Assembly (NCBI RefSeq): GCF_023150235.1
Contig: NZ_JAKLLH010000007.1
Span: forward strand, 59,817-123,816
Reading direction: 5' to 3'
DNA from: Azonexus sp.
GTDB lineage: Bacteria > Pseudomonadota > Gammaproteobacteria > Burkholderiales > Rhodocyclaceae
Length of the DNA: 64,000 nt
Under the pieces are notes generated by a model, which ran no database searches, was not told where the DNA came from, and was given only the letters and a program-made list of their open reading frames with translations. Both the position numbers and the translations under genes were made by a program. Of the stretch, positions 1 to 8,631 are shown one piece after another. Numbering within the stretch: the stretch's first letter is position 1; every line of letters begins with the position of its first letter.

Positions 1-1973
1 CGGGCTTTGTCGTCGGCAAAGGCGTTGGCGGTCATCGCGACAATGCGTACCCGGGTATTGCCGCTGTGCTGGCGAATTTGCCGGCAGGCTTCGATTCCAT
101 CCATGCGCGGCATCTGCATGTCCATCAGGATCAGGTCGTAATTCTGCAGCCTGGCCAAGTGGCTGGCCTCGACACCGTCGCGGGCAATATCCGGAGTCAG
201 GCCGGCATCCTCGAGCAGGGCCTGGGCAATTTCCCGGTTGATCGGCTCGTCGTCTACCAGCAGTACCCGGCGTTGCCGGCAGTTTTCCCGCAATTGCTGG
301 AGGACATCGGATGCCTGCAGGGAAAATTCGAGTAGCGTGCCGCTGGCTTGTGGCAGGCAAACGGTGAACCAGAAGCAGCTGCCCTGATCCGGCAGACTGC
401 GTACTCCAACCGTTCCCCCCATCGCTTCCGCAATCCGGCGGGTAATCGTCAAGCCCAGGCCGCTGCCGCCATACAGCCGGGTCGTTGAGCTGTCGGCCTG
501 TTCAAAAGCAGCGAATAGCCGCGACTGTACTTCGGGGGCGATCCCGATGCCGGTGTCGAGAACCGAAAAACGCAGGGTCAGCACGCCGTTTTCATCGGCA
601 AGTCGTTCGATATGGATCGAGACATGGCCCTGATCGGTAAATTTAAGGGCGTTGCCGGCAAAGTTGAGCAACGCCTGCTGCAGCCGCGTCGGGTCGCCGA
701 GCAACAAGGGAAGACCATCGGGAAGCTCACGGCGCAATTGCAGGCCTTTCTCGTCGGCCTTGGGCTGAAGCATGGAACAGACGTTCTCGACGATGCTTTC
801 CAGACGCAGGGGAATGCTCTCCAGGCTCAGTTTTCCGGCTTCGATTTTCGATAGATCGAGAACCGCGTTGATGGTCTCCAGCAGGTGCTGGCCCGCCATT
901 TCGAGCTTGTCCAGGCGTTGTGCCTGCTCGCTGCTCAGTCCGCCCCGCCGGATCAGATGCGCCATGCCGGTGATTGCATTGAGCGGGGTGCGGATTTCAT
1001 GGCTCATGTTGGCAAGGAAGGCGCTCTTGGCCCGATTGGCCTGTTCCGCCTTTTGCTGTGCTTCGCTCAGCTGCAGGGTGCGCTCATCCACCAGTTGCTC
1101 GAGGTGCTGGCGATGCGCCTTCAGCTCCTTCTCCCGACAACTGACCTGCTCGGCCATGTCGTTGAAGCTGGCGCCGAGCTGACAGAGTTCATCTTCGTCG
1201 CGAACCGGCAGGCGTACCTCGTAGTGGCCGGCGGCAATCCGCTCGGCGCCGGCCTTCAGGCGCTCTATCCGGCGGATGACCAGCGATTCCAGAAGGTAGC
1301 CCACGACCATCAGCAAAATCGAATAGCCGATCAGGCTCTTGAGCAGTTGCTGCCCCCAGATTTCATTGAAACGACGCTCATAGGTGGCGGTGGGAACCTT
1401 GATGCTGACCAGGCCGCGTAATTCGCCGGATTGATAATCGTAGGCGGCATCGTAGTTCTCGCGGATGCTCGCCGGCGCTTCTTCGGCCTTGCCATGGCAT
1501 TTCAGACAAAAGGGCTCGACCCAGATGGGAGCGGAATAGAGCAGGTAGCCCTTGCCATCCGCAGCTCGAATGGTATCCAGCCGTTCCTTGGCGGCAGGAT
1601 TGGCACGGAACCACTTCATCGCCGACAGTTCATCCGCGTCCGCCAGATTGCGTGGATTGCGTGGTTGGTCGGAGACATTGTTGAAAATCAGGTTGCTGTC
1701 GTTCCAGTTGGGAAAGTCGTGGGCGATACGGGAAAAGGAATGTGCCGGCAGAAAACCGACGGTCTTGCCGGTGAGCGGCACGCCGCTTTCGATGAACTGG
1801 TTCTGGTAAATCCGCCGTGTCGCCATCATGAAGCCATAAACCAGGCGGGCATCGTATTCCGTCTGCTTGCGCAGTTCATGCTTCAGCTTGAAATAGCTGA
1901 TCGACAGATCGCTGACCAGTATCAGGCCAATCACGGCGATGAGCCATAGCCAAACGCGACGTTTGAGCGACAT
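1..1973 (-). CDS. Hybrid sensor histidine kinase with haem-type DUF3365 sensor (C-terminus off window)
   Basis: Translating the minus strand from the ATG at 1973 gives 657 codons before the window edge. In order: an N-terminal membrane segment (residues 8-22), a periplasmic domain containing CLKCH (156-160), a CxxCH haem-binding motif as in Tll0287-like/DUF3365 sensors, a second membrane segment (about 211-234), a HAMP region, a HisKA domain with [10 protein letters not shown] (phospho-acceptor His325), a HATPase domain with DTGIGIAP and GGSGLGLT, and a receiver domain with VDDE and LMDMQMPRMDG. The last receiver residues lie outside the window. The likely role is redox or ligand (haem) sensing with phosphorelay output. 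The upstream sequence has an AGGA-like ribosome-binding site. No partner gene is visible on the right. Confidence 0.9.
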   Translation of the reverse strand, partial: MSLKRRVWLWLIAVIGLILVSDLSISYFKLKHELRKQTEYDARLVYGFMMATRRIYQNQFIESGVPLTGKTVGFLPAHSFSRIAHDFPNWNDSNLIFNNVSDQPRNPRNLADADELSAMKWFRANPAAKERLDTIRAADGKGYLLYSAPIWVEPFCLKCHGKAEEAPASIRENYDAAYDYQSGELRGLVSIKVPTATYERRFNEIWGQQLLKSLIGYSILLMVVGYLLESLVIRRIERLKAGAERIAAGHYEVRLPVRDEDELCQLGASFNDMAEQVSCREKELKAHRQHLEQLVDERTLQLSEAQQKAEQANRAKSAFLANMSHEIRTPLNAITGMAHLIRRGGLSSEQAQRLDKLEMAGQHLLETINAVLDLSKIEAGKLSLESIPLRLESIVENVCSMLQPKADEKGLQLRRELPDGLPLLLGDPTRLQQALLNFAGNALKFTDQGHVSIHIERLADENGVLTLRFSVLDTGIGIAPEVQSRLFAAFEQADSSTTRLYGGSGLGLTITRRIAEAMGGTVGVRSLPDQGSCFWFTVCLPQASGTLLEFSLQASDVLQQLRENCRQRRVLLVDDEPINREIAQALLEDAGLTPDIARDGVEASHLARLQNYDLILMDMQMPRMDGIEACRQIRQHSGNTRVRIVAMTANAFADDKA

Positions 1974-2161
1974 GAGCGGTCCTGCGGCTAGTGGAAAAAC
2001 CCGAACAAGGGGAACCGGGAACGATTCTATCGCATCGCCCGATGGCAAAGCGGGGCCTGGATGTTTTTGCGGCCCGGTACTGCCGCTCGGGCAGGGCGGA
2101 AATCAAAGCGTCAAGGCAAGGGTTTCACGAGCCCGGGGATCGGTGGAGCAGTCTGCTGCCC

Positions 2162-2542
2162 ATGCCTAGCCACGACCAGAACTTCAAGAATCTGATTCTC
2201 GATTACCCGCGAGAGGCCTTGGCTTTTCTGGCAGCGGAGGAGGCGCATGCCGTTGACGCCGGTTGCCGGATCGTTCCCTTGCGCGAGGAGCAGTTGAAGG
2301 AACGGCTGGGGGAGCGCTTTCACGAACTGGATGTGGCCCCGCTGCTTGAGTGGTCGGATGGTCGGCGTGAGACCATGGTTTTCCTGATCGAGGAAACCAG
2401 TGAGCCAAGAAGGTTCAACATCTACCGGATGGCCCACTACTGTCTTGATCTGGCGGAATTGCTCAATTTGACGGAACTGGAGCCGGATACGGAGCGACAG
2501 CTAAAATATATCGATTTTTTTCGTGCCTACTCTCCGAGATAG
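2162..2542 (+). CDS. Small Rpn/PD-(D/E)XK-like hypothetical protein
   Basis: A 126-aa protein starting MPSHDQNFKNLILDYPREAL. The opening resembles the N-terminus of the Rpn/YhgA-like putative transposase-nuclease family and of DUF4351 proteins, with WSDGRRETMVFLIEE in the middle where the family carries its D...ExK nuclease core. The protein is much shorter than full Rpn proteins, so it is either a reduced member or a stand-alone N-terminal domain. The ATG at 2162 is chosen because the homologous region begins there; the frame is open upstream to 1991, but that part reads like non-coding sequence. Its end overlaps the end of the convergent decarboxylase gene by 16 bp. The function is not known. 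Confidence 0.6.
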   Translation: MPSHDQNFKNLILDYPREALAFLAAEEAHAVDAGCRIVPLREEQLKERLGERFHELDVAPLLEWSDGRRETMVFLIEETSEPRRFNIYRMAHYCLDLAELLNLTELEPDTERQLKYIDFFRAYSPR

Positions 2543-3336
2543 GTCGGTTTGCGTTTTTCGCGGAAGGCACGGATGCCTTCGCGGTAGTCGCGGCTGCGAT
2601 AGACCACGCGGCGCAGGCCCTGGAGGCGCTCGAAATCCTGTGGCGAGAGTGCTTGTGCGCCGGCCAGGATGCGTAGTTGTTCCTTCATCACGCTGACGAC
2701 CAACGGTGAATTCTGAACAATGGCGCGGGCGAGATCGTGAGTGAAGGCTTCGAGCTCTTCGGCGGCGATGACGTGATTGATGATGCCCAGGCGCTCCAGC
2801 CGCGTTGCCGTCATCGGTTTGGCGGTGAATAGCAGTTCGCGCGCGATGTGGGCCGGCGCGACATTGAGGAAAGTGAGCAGGCCGCTGGCGTTGTAGGGAA
2901 CGCCGAGCTTGGCCGGCGTCGCGGCGAAGCTGGCGCCGGGGGTGGCGACGATCAGGTCGCAGGCGAAGACCAGCTCGCAGGCGCCGCCCCAGACGCTGCC
3001 TTCGATCAGGGCGATGACCGGAGCGGGAAAGGCTTCGATGGCGCGAATCAGGGTGCGCAGCGGGTCTTGCCAGCCGAGCGGATCGACGCCGTTTTCCGGC
3101 AGTTCGTCGACGTCGTGGCCGGCCGACCAGACGCGGGCGCCCGGTTCGGCACGCAGGATCGCCACCCGCACCCCCTGCTGGGTGAAATCCGCCAAGGCCG
3201 TGGCGATTTCATCGACCATTGCCGCTGCCAGCGCATTGCGCTTGATCTGGTAATTGAGGGTGATGCTGCCAATGCCTTCGGCAATATGGGTCAAGATCAG
3301 GGACAAGGCAGGGCTCCGCGGATTCGGGAAGCGCAT
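2527..3336 (-). CDS. scpB: Methylmalonyl-CoA decarboxylase-like enoyl-CoA hydratase family protein
   Basis: A crotonase-fold protein of 269 aa. It follows E. coli ScpB (YgfG) closely through SAGHD, the DPL segment, EGSVWGGACE (oxyanion-hole region), LGVPYN, GIINHV and the ending FREKRKPTYLG. ScpB decarboxylates methylmalonyl-CoA to propionyl-CoA. The ATG at 3336 is open, but a TTG at 3306 has GGAG seven bases upstream and matches the family N-terminus better, so the true product may be 259 aa. No Sleeping-beauty mutase or CoA-transferase neighbour is present, so the pathway context is missing. A different crotonase specificity cannot be excluded. Confidence 0.8.
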   Translation of the reverse strand: MRFPNPRSPALSLILTHIAEGIGSITLNYQIKRNALAAAMVDEIATALADFTQQGVRVAILRAEPGARVWSAGHDVDELPENGVDPLGWQDPLRTLIRAIEAFPAPVIALIEGSVWGGACELVFACDLIVATPGASFAATPAKLGVPYNASGLLTFLNVAPAHIARELLFTAKPMTATRLERLGIINHVIAAEELEAFTHDLARAIVQNSPLVVSVMKEQLRILAGAQALSPQDFERLQGLRRVVYRSRDYREGIRAFREKRKPTYLGE

Positions 3337-3491
3337 GATGCCAAGGGACTGTTACGCCGATGCTGCGAAAAATGCGCCGGCGCGGCGTTGACCGTGGCAG
3401 TTACTGCCCGGAGGCATTGTGATCGTGCGCTGTCGTTTCGCCAGCCGCAGAGTTGCTTGTGGGCCAGTGGCTTGCGCGGGGTGAGAACCGG

Positions 3492-4829
3492 CTAGCTGGC
3501 GAGCGCTGCGCTGAGCGCCGCGATCAGGTAGCCGTGGTCGAGGGCGCCGGCGCTTTCGCGCAGGCTGTGCATCGCCCACATCGGGTTGCCGATGTCGACG
3601 CTGGGAATGCCCAGGCGGGCGGCGACGATCGGGCCGATGGTCGAGCCGCAGCCGAGGTCGCTACGGTGCGCATAGTGCTGGCAGGGGACGCCGGCGCAGC
3701 GGCAGAACTCGGCGAAACGGGCGGCGGTTTCGGCGTTGGTGCTGTAGCGCTGGTTGGCGTTGTGCTTGATCACCGGGCCGCCATTGACCAGTACGCGGTG
3801 GCCGGGTTCGTAGGCAGTGGGGAAGTTGGGGTGCCAGGCATGCGCCATGTCGGCGCTGATGAACAGGCTCCTGGCCAGCATCCGCCGCTGGTCTTCGGCA
3901 TCCAGCTGCTGGCTCAGCGCCAGCCGTGCGAGCAGGTCGGCGATGAAGCTGCCGCCAGCGCCGGCGGCGCTTTCGCTGCCGACTTCCTCGTGGTCGAAGA
4001 AGGCGACCAGCGCGCTTTGCTCGCTGCCGGCTGCGGCGGCAGCTTCGCCGGCGAGCAGGGCGCTGAGCGCGGCGTGGCAGGAGGCGAGGTTGTCGAGCTG
4101 GCTGTTGGCGACAAATTCACGGTCGACACCCCAAAACGCGCCTTTTTGCGTGTCGCAGGCGACCAGTTCCCAACTCAGCAAATCCTCGACGGCGACGCCG
4201 GCCCGCTCGGCAAGCAAGGCGCGGAAGGCATCGTCGGCGGCGCATGGGCCAGACTCGCCGTCGGCGACGCCGAGCAGCAGCGGCAACTCGTTCTGCTTGT
4301 TGAACTTGAGGCCGCTTTCGTTCACCTCGCGGTTCATGTGGATCGCCAGGTTGGGCAGGCGCAGCAGCGGCTCGGCAAAATGCACCAGCCGGCTGCGCAG
4401 TTCGCCGGCGGCATCGCGCACATAAACCCGGCCGGCGAGACCGAGGTCGCGGTCGGCAAAGGTGGCCAGGATCGGCCCGCCATAGACCTCGACGCCGACC
4501 CGGCGCATGCCGGCAACGTCGTCGGCCGGGCGCGGCTTGACGCGCAGTCCGGGCGAGTCGGTATGGGCGCCGATCATGGTCAGGCCGGCTTCGGCCAGCG
4601 GCGCACGGCCAAGGCGGAAGGCGATCAACGACGCGTCGCCACGAGTCACGTAATAGCGGCCGCCGACCTGGAGTGACCAGCGGTCGCTTTCGTTCAGGCG
4701 TTGATAACCGGCGGCATCAAGCCGGGCGCAGCAGGTGGCGACGGCGTGCCAGGGGCTGGGGCTGGCGTCGATGAAGTCGAGCAGGTCTTGCGCCGGGGCG
4801 CGTTGGGCGGCAGAGAGTGCGGTGGGCAT
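3492..4829 (-). CDS. M18 family aminopeptidase
   Basis: A 445-aa cytosolic metallo-aminopeptidase of the aspartyl aminopeptidase (M18, ApeB) family. Visible signatures are GAHTDSPGLRVKPRP (zinc-ligand His near residue 89), FDHEEVGSES (Asp and Glu ligands), SADMAHAWHPN, GGPVIKHNANQRYST and the C-terminal SDLGCGSTIGP and MWAMHSLRES, all in the expected order. The family removes N-terminal acidic residues from peptides. The ATG at 4829 is chosen over one at 4871 because the family begins about ten residues before LLDFIDASPSPWHAV and a GAAAG-like purine stretch precedes it. It follows dnaQ on the same strand by 45 bp and may share its transcript. Confidence 0.93.
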   Translation of the reverse strand: MPTALSAAQRAPAQDLLDFIDASPSPWHAVATCCARLDAAGYQRLNESDRWSLQVGGRYYVTRGDASLIAFRLGRAPLAEAGLTMIGAHTDSPGLRVKPRPADDVAGMRRVGVEVYGGPILATFADRDLGLAGRVYVRDAAGELRSRLVHFAEPLLRLPNLAIHMNREVNESGLKFNKQNELPLLLGVADGESGPCAADDAFRALLAERAGVAVEDLLSWELVACDTQKGAFWGVDREFVANSQLDNLASCHAALSALLAGEAAAAAGSEQSALVAFFDHEEVGSESAAGAGGSFIADLLARLALSQQLDAEDQRRMLARSLFISADMAHAWHPNFPTAYEPGHRVLVNGGPVIKHNANQRYSTNAETAARFAEFCRCAGVPCQHYAHRSDLGCGSTIGPIVAARLGIPSVDIGNPMWAMHSLRESAGALDHGYLIAALSAALAS

Positions 4830-4874
4830 GGGCTTCTTTCGGCAGGCGGGCGCGGGGGCGTCTGGGGGCAAGGA

Positions 4875-5597
4875 TCAGGCGGCCGGAGCGTCTGCCGGCG
4901 CCTTGGGCAGCCACAGGCAGCCGCCCTTGGTTTCCTTGTCGATGGCGGCGAGGACGCGCTCGTGGTCGGCGAGTTCGGCCTCGCTCGGGCGGACCACGAC
5001 CAAGGGCTTGCGCACGCGCGGCTTGCCGTCGGCGGTGAGGCTGAGCACCGGGCCGTCGTCAGGCTCGATCATCAGCGCGTTCTGGCCACGGGTCATCGCC
5101 AGGTACACGTCGGCGAGCAGCTCGGTATCGAGCAGCGCGCCGTGCAGGGTGCGCCCGGAGTTGTCGATGCCGTGGCGTTCGCACAGCGCGTCGAGGCTGT
5201 TGCGCTTGCCCGGATTCTGCTCGCGCGCCATCTTCAAGGTATCGATCACGCCGCAGCACAGGGTCTCGACCGGAACCCGGTCGAGGCGGGCGAATTCGGC
5301 GTTGAGGAAGCCGATGTCGAAGGGCGCGTTGTGGATGATCAGCTCGGCGCCGCTGATGAACTCGATCAGTTCATCGACGATGTCGGCGAACTTGGGCTTG
5401 TCGGCGAGGAATTCGAGGGTGATCCCGTGTACTCTGGCAGCGCCCTCGTCGATGTCGCGCTCGGGGTGCATGTACTTGTGCAGATGGCGGCCGGTCTGCC
5501 GGCGGTTGACCATCTCGATGCAGGCGACTTCGATGATGCGGTGACCCTGGCGCGGGTCGATGCCGGTGGTTTCGGTATCGAGGACAATCTGGCGCAT
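4875..5597 (-). CDS. dnaQ: DNA polymerase III subunit epsilon (3'-5' proofreading exonuclease)
   Basis: A 240-aa DEDDh exonuclease. ExoI is LDTETTG (Asp7, Glu9), ExoII is HNAPFDIGFL and ExoIII is HGALLDTELLADVY, all complete. The C-terminal tail corresponds to the segment that tethers epsilon to the alpha polymerase subunit. The protein proofreads replication errors within the Pol III core. It starts five bases after the rnhA stop codon, so the two are almost certainly co-transcribed, as is common in proteobacteria. The frame is open upstream to 5942, but that part is the rnhA gene read in another frame. Confidence 0.97.
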   Translation of the reverse strand: MRQIVLDTETTGIDPRQGHRIIEVACIEMVNRRQTGRHLHKYMHPERDIDEGAARVHGITLEFLADKPKFADIVDELIEFISGAELIIHNAPFDIGFLNAEFARLDRVPVETLCCGVIDTLKMAREQNPGKRNSLDALCERHGIDNSGRTLHGALLDTELLADVYLAMTRGQNALMIEPDDGPVLSLTADGKPRVRKPLVVVRPSEAELADHERVLAAIDKETKGGCLWLPKAPADAPAA

Positions 5598-5602
5598 CGT
5601 GG

Positions 5603-6064
5603 TCAGGCTTTCTTCAGGTCGTCGATGCCGCGATTGGCGAGGGCGTCGGCACGCTCGTTTTCCGGGTGGCCGGCGTGGCCCTTGACCCAGATCCATTCCA
5701 GCTTGTGCTGGCGGGCGAGCGCGTCGAGCTGCTGCCAGAGGTCGGCGTTCTTGACCGGCTTCTTGTCGGCGGTCTTCCAGCCGTTGCGCTTCCAGCCGTG
5801 GATCCACTCGCTGATGCCCTTGAGCACGTATTGCGAGTCGGTATAGACCTTGCCGACAATCGGCCGCTTCATCGCGCTCAGGCCCTGAATTGCGGCCATC
5901 AGTTCCATGCGGTTGTTGGTGGTTTCCTTTTCGCCGCCCCACAGTTCTTTTTCGTGTTGGCCCATGCGCAGGATCGCGCCCCAGCCGCCGGGGCCGGGGT
6001 TGCCCTTGCAGGCGCCGTCGGTAAAGATTTCGATCAGAGGTTCGGTTGGGTTCGGGGTGGTCAT
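5603..6064 (-). CDS. rnhA: Ribonuclease HI
   Basis: A 153-aa RNase HI that cleaves the RNA strand of RNA-DNA hybrids. The four carboxylate positions are present in [17 protein letters not shown] (Asp16), NNRMELMA (Glu54), YTDSQYV (Asp76) and [15 protein letters not shown] (Asp140), along with the basic handle region [12 protein letters not shown]. The start codon overlaps the stop codon of the upstream methyltransferase gene (ATGA), indicating translational coupling. The order methyltransferase-rnhA-dnaQ with gloB divergent is the same set of neighbours as in E. coli (gloB, yafS, rnhA, dnaQ). Confidence 0.98.
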   Translation of the reverse strand: MTTPNPTEPLIEIFTDGACKGNPGPGGWGAILRMGQHEKELWGGEKETTNNRMELMAAIQGLSAMKRPIVGKVYTDSQYVLKGISEWIHGWKRNGWKTADKKPVKNADLWQQLDALARQHKLEWIWVKGHAGHPENERADALANRGIDDLKKA

Positions 6065-6825
6065 TCCTGGGAGTTTTCCTTGTGTAAGCGGTGTTGCGCC
6101 ACCGGGCGCAAGGCCTTGGCGCGCAGCTTGCTGCGCCGCCAGGGCGGGGTGATCAGATGCATGCCGGGCGCCCGCTTGATCGCCTGCAGCAGGTAGACGC
6201 TGCCGCAGAAGCGCCACCAGCGCGGGCCCAGGCCTTCGGCAAACTGCCAGCGGCGCAGCCACTTTTCCTGGATAAGCGGCGGCGCGTAGCAGCCGAAGCT
6301 GCCACGGTCGACGTCGAAACCGAGCAATTTCAGCCAGTCGCTCAAGCGTCCGGCCGAGAGATAGTGGCCGTGCCACGGGTAGAGGTCGCTGCGGCTCAGG
6401 CGGCAGTGGGCGCCCCACAGCGAATAGGGGTTGAAGCCGGTGATCAGCAGCCGTCCTTCGGGAATCAGTGCGCGTTCGATTTCACGCAGGATCTGGTGCG
6501 GGTCGTCGGCGAATTCCAGGGTGTGCGGCAGGACCGCCAGGTCGAGGCTGTTGGCGGCGAAGGGCAGCGCGGAAAAGTCGCAGAGCAGGTCGAAGCGGCC
6601 GGGGGCGGCGCCTGGTTCGCCGGCGGTCTGGCGCAGGGGGATGCGGCTGCTGCGCAGCGCCGCCAGTTGCGGCAGCCCGAGTTGTAGCGCGTTGTAGCCG
6701 AAAATGTCGGCCACCGCGCCGTCGATGGCGGCCTGCTCCCAGTCGAGGACGTAGCGCCCCTGGGCACTGTCGAGCCAGGCATCGATACCGTCATCGTGAA
6801 TCGAGGAAGAAGGGAGGGGGCTCAT
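6061..6825 (-). CDS. SAM-dependent methyltransferase (YafS-like)
   Basis: A 254-aa class I methyltransferase-like protein. A weak nucleotide-binding core is followed by [30 protein letters not shown] and [17 protein letters not shown], the typical post-core motifs of the Methyltransf_11 family. The glycine-rich motif I is degenerate, as in E. coli YafS, which sits in the same position beside rnhA. The substrate is unknown. The gene is divergent from the 62-aa ORF and gloB, with about 114 bp between start codons, so a shared promoter region is likely. Confidence 0.85.
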   Translation of the reverse strand: MSPLPSSSIHDDGIDAWLDSAQGRYVLDWEQAAIDGAVADIFGYNALQLGLPQLAALRSSRIPLRQTAGEPGAAPGRFDLLCDFSALPFAANSLDLAVLPHTLEFADDPHQILREIERALIPEGRLLITGFNPYSLWGAHCRLSRSDLYPWHGHYLSAGRLSDWLKLLGFDVDRGSFGCYAPPLIQEKWLRRWQFAEGLGPRWWRFCGSVYLLQAIKRAPGMHLITPPWRRSKLRAKALRPVAQHRLHKENSQE

Positions 6826-6939
6826 CGAGGCTGGGAAAAGGTGTGTCGGCAGTCGGTGTGGGGGAGTGGGCAGCGGCGGCGTCTGGCGCGGAGGCGGCGC
6901 CCGGCGATTTTACCCTGCCCAGAGGTTACAATTCGCAGC

Positions 6940-7128
6940 ATGATCAGCGAAGCCGAACAGAAACAACTCAACCAGGATTACGCCGAATACCTCGTCGAGG
7001 CCGAGCGCCTTGCCGCCAGTGGAGAGGCGATTGGTACCTTCCTTGCGTGGGCCGCGAAAATGGGCAAGAACACCATCAAGGTCGAGCGTCGCGGCAGTCA
7101 GCGCAATACGCCGCCCACCCCTCGTTGA
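6940..7128 (+). CDS. Small hypothetical protein upstream of gloB
   Basis: A 62-aa acidic-then-basic ORF starting MISEAEQKQLNQDYAEYLVE and ending in a basic tail with TIKVERRG. The first 40 residues look helical. It lies between the divergent methyltransferase gene and gloB and ends 35 bp before the gloB start, so it is probably the first gene of the gloB transcript. A TACAAT sequence lies about 15 bp upstream of the ATG, too close to be sure it is a -10 box. I do not recognise a family. It is supported by position and good codon use only. Confidence 0.55.
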   Translation: MISEAEQKQLNQDYAEYLVEAERLAASGEAIGTFLAWAAKMGKNTIKVERRGSQRNTPPTPR

Positions 7129-7163
7129 TCCTCTCCCGTTCCGTTTTTCCGCCTGGAGACCGC

Positions 7164-7925
7164 ATGCTCGCTATCCATGCCCTTCCCGCCTTGCGCGACA
7201 ACTACATTTGGCTGCTCGACGATGGTCGGCAGGCTGCCGTCGTGGATCCTGGCGAGGCCGCTCCGGTGTTTGCCGCACTGGCCGCCCGAGGGCTCGAACT
7301 GGCGGCGATCCTGGTCACGCACCACCACGCCGATCATCAGGGTGGAATTCCCGACTTGCTTGCCGCGTGGCCGGAGATCGAGGTATTCGCGCCAGCAAGT
7401 GAAACGATTGTCGCCTGTACCCGGCCCCTGGCCGGAGGCGAGACGATCCGTGTGTTGGCGACGGAGTTTGAGGTTCTTGCCGTTCCCGGTCACACCCGAG
7501 GACACCTGGCCTATTACCAGCCGGGGCGACTGTTCTGCGGCGACACCCTCTTCGGTGCTGGCTGCGGTCGCTTGTTCGAGGGGACGCCGGCGCAGATGCT
7601 GGCCTCGCTGTCGCGCCTTGCCGCCCTGCCGGAAACAACGCTGATTTATTGTGCACATGAGTACACCGAGGCCAATCTGCGCTTTGCCTGTGCGGTCGAG
7701 CCCGGTAATCAGGCACTGGCCGAGCGTTGCCGGCGAGTGGCCGAACTTCGGGCCAGAGGGGAAGCCAGCGTACCTTCGACCCTGGCCGAGGAAAAGGCGA
7801 GCAATCCCTTCCTGCGTTGCCGCGAGCCGGAGGTGATTGCGGCAGTCCGCAGGCAGGATGCCACGGTCGACGATGGTGAAACGGCTGTTTTCACCGCCAT
7901 TCGCGCCTGGCGCAACGATTTTTGA
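7164..7925 (+). CDS. gloB: Hydroxyacylglutathione hydrolase (glyoxalase II)
   Basis: A 253-aa metallo-beta-lactamase-fold enzyme that hydrolyses S-D-lactoylglutathione to D-lactate and glutathione. The N-terminus MLAIHALPALRDNYIWLL is typical of GloB. THHHADH (52-58) is the binuclear metal motif, followed by VPGHTRGH, FCGDTLFGAGCGRLFEG and CAHEYT, and the C-terminal substrate-binding helices are present (ASNPFLR). GGAG lies six bases before the ATG at 7164. The frame is open far upstream, but that sequence is antisense to the methyltransferase gene and is not coding. Confidence 0.96.
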   Translation: MLAIHALPALRDNYIWLLDDGRQAAVVDPGEAAPVFAALAARGLELAAILVTHHHADHQGGIPDLLAAWPEIEVFAPASETIVACTRPLAGGETIRVLATEFEVLAVPGHTRGHLAYYQPGRLFCGDTLFGAGCGRLFEGTPAQMLASLSRLAALPETTLIYCAHEYTEANLRFACAVEPGNQALAERCRRVAELRARGEASVPSTLAEEKASNPFLRCREPEVIAAVRRQDATVDDGETAVFTAIRAWRNDF

Positions 7926-7991
7926 CCCGGCGAAAAGCAGGCTCCAGGCGCGGATCGGGTGGATGAACGTGGAAAGCCCGCGCCATCGGCG

Positions 7992-8157
7992 TTCATCGTA
8001 AGACTAACTCCGGTTTGAAACCCCGGCCTTCAGGGCGGTGGGAGCCGACCCCGGCCTGAAGGCCGGGGTTTCAGGCGACCGTTTCGGGATGGGATGCAAA
8101 CCCCTTCCAAAACATGTTTGACCGACAGGCATGAATGCCTGTCGCTAATTTCTTGCT
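7992..8157. repeat. 166-bp structured repeat, copy 1
   Basis: First of three near-identical copies (others at 43399-43564 and 58646-58810). It begins TTCATCG(T/C)AAGACTAAC and ends CTAATTTCTTGCT. It contains a perfect 18-bp inverted repeat, 8017-8034 against 8055-8072 with a 20-base spacer, and a second hairpin with a GACAGGCAT arm at 8124-8143. There is no coding capacity. The GC-rich double stem resembles ends of IS200/IS605-type elements or REP-like units. This copy lies between the convergent gloB and response-regulator genes and may also terminate transcription. Confidence 0.85.
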
Positions 8158-8183
8158 TGGTGGCGAAACCGCCTTTTCCGGGA

Positions 8184-8606
8184 TCAACTTTCCGCCGGTG
8201 GCGAGGTCTTGCCGCTTGCCTGCTCGACATAGCGCAGGCTCGCCTTTTCCAGCGCCTTGAGCACGTTGGCGGCATTGAAAGGCTTGACGATGAAGCCGCC
8301 GGCACCGGCCTGGACGGCCTGCCTGACGGTTTCGCCATCGGCGCTGCCGGTGATCATCACCACCTGTGTTCGAGGCTGCGCGGCCTTGATTTCCTCAAGG
8401 GCGGTGAGCCCGTCCTTTTCCGGCATCAGGATATCGAGGCAGACGATCCACGGCTGCAGGTTTTTCGCCATATCGACCGCCTGGTTGCCATTGCGCCCCT
8501 CGCCAATGACCTCGTACTGATCGCCGCGCAGGATGCCGCGTAGCACGCTGCGCATGATGTCGTTGTCGTCAACGATCAATACCGGAATACGTTTCTTCTG
8601 CTTCAT
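8184..8606 (-). CDS. Single-domain response regulator
   Basis: A 140-aa CheY-like receiver without an output domain. The acidic pocket is Asp13/Asp14 (VDDND), the phospho-acceptor is Asp58 (VCLDILMP), the conserved Thr is 86 (MITGS) and the Lys is 108 (VKPF). It ends with a short tail after helix 5. The start at 8606 is preceded only by a weak CCGGA. It follows the membrane-protein gene at 8632-9033 by 25 bp on the same strand, so the two probably share a transcript. The cognate kinase is not adjacent; the hybrid kinases in this window are candidates but nothing links them directly. Confidence 0.92.
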   Translation of the reverse strand: MKQKKRIPVLIVDDNDIMRSVLRGILRGDQYEVIGEGRNGNQAVDMAKNLQPWIVCLDILMPEKDGLTALEEIKAAQPRTQVVMITGSADGETVRQAVQAGAGGFIVKPFNAANVLKALEKASLRYVEQASGKTSPPAES

Positions 8607-8631
8607 GTCCGGAGTGCCCGATGAAAGGGGC

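Noticed and set aside
8017-8072. Simple rho-independent terminator as the only explanation of the repeat
   Set aside because: The stem is long, lacks a T run, and the same 166 bp with identical ends recurs at two other loci, one of them upstream of a gene start.
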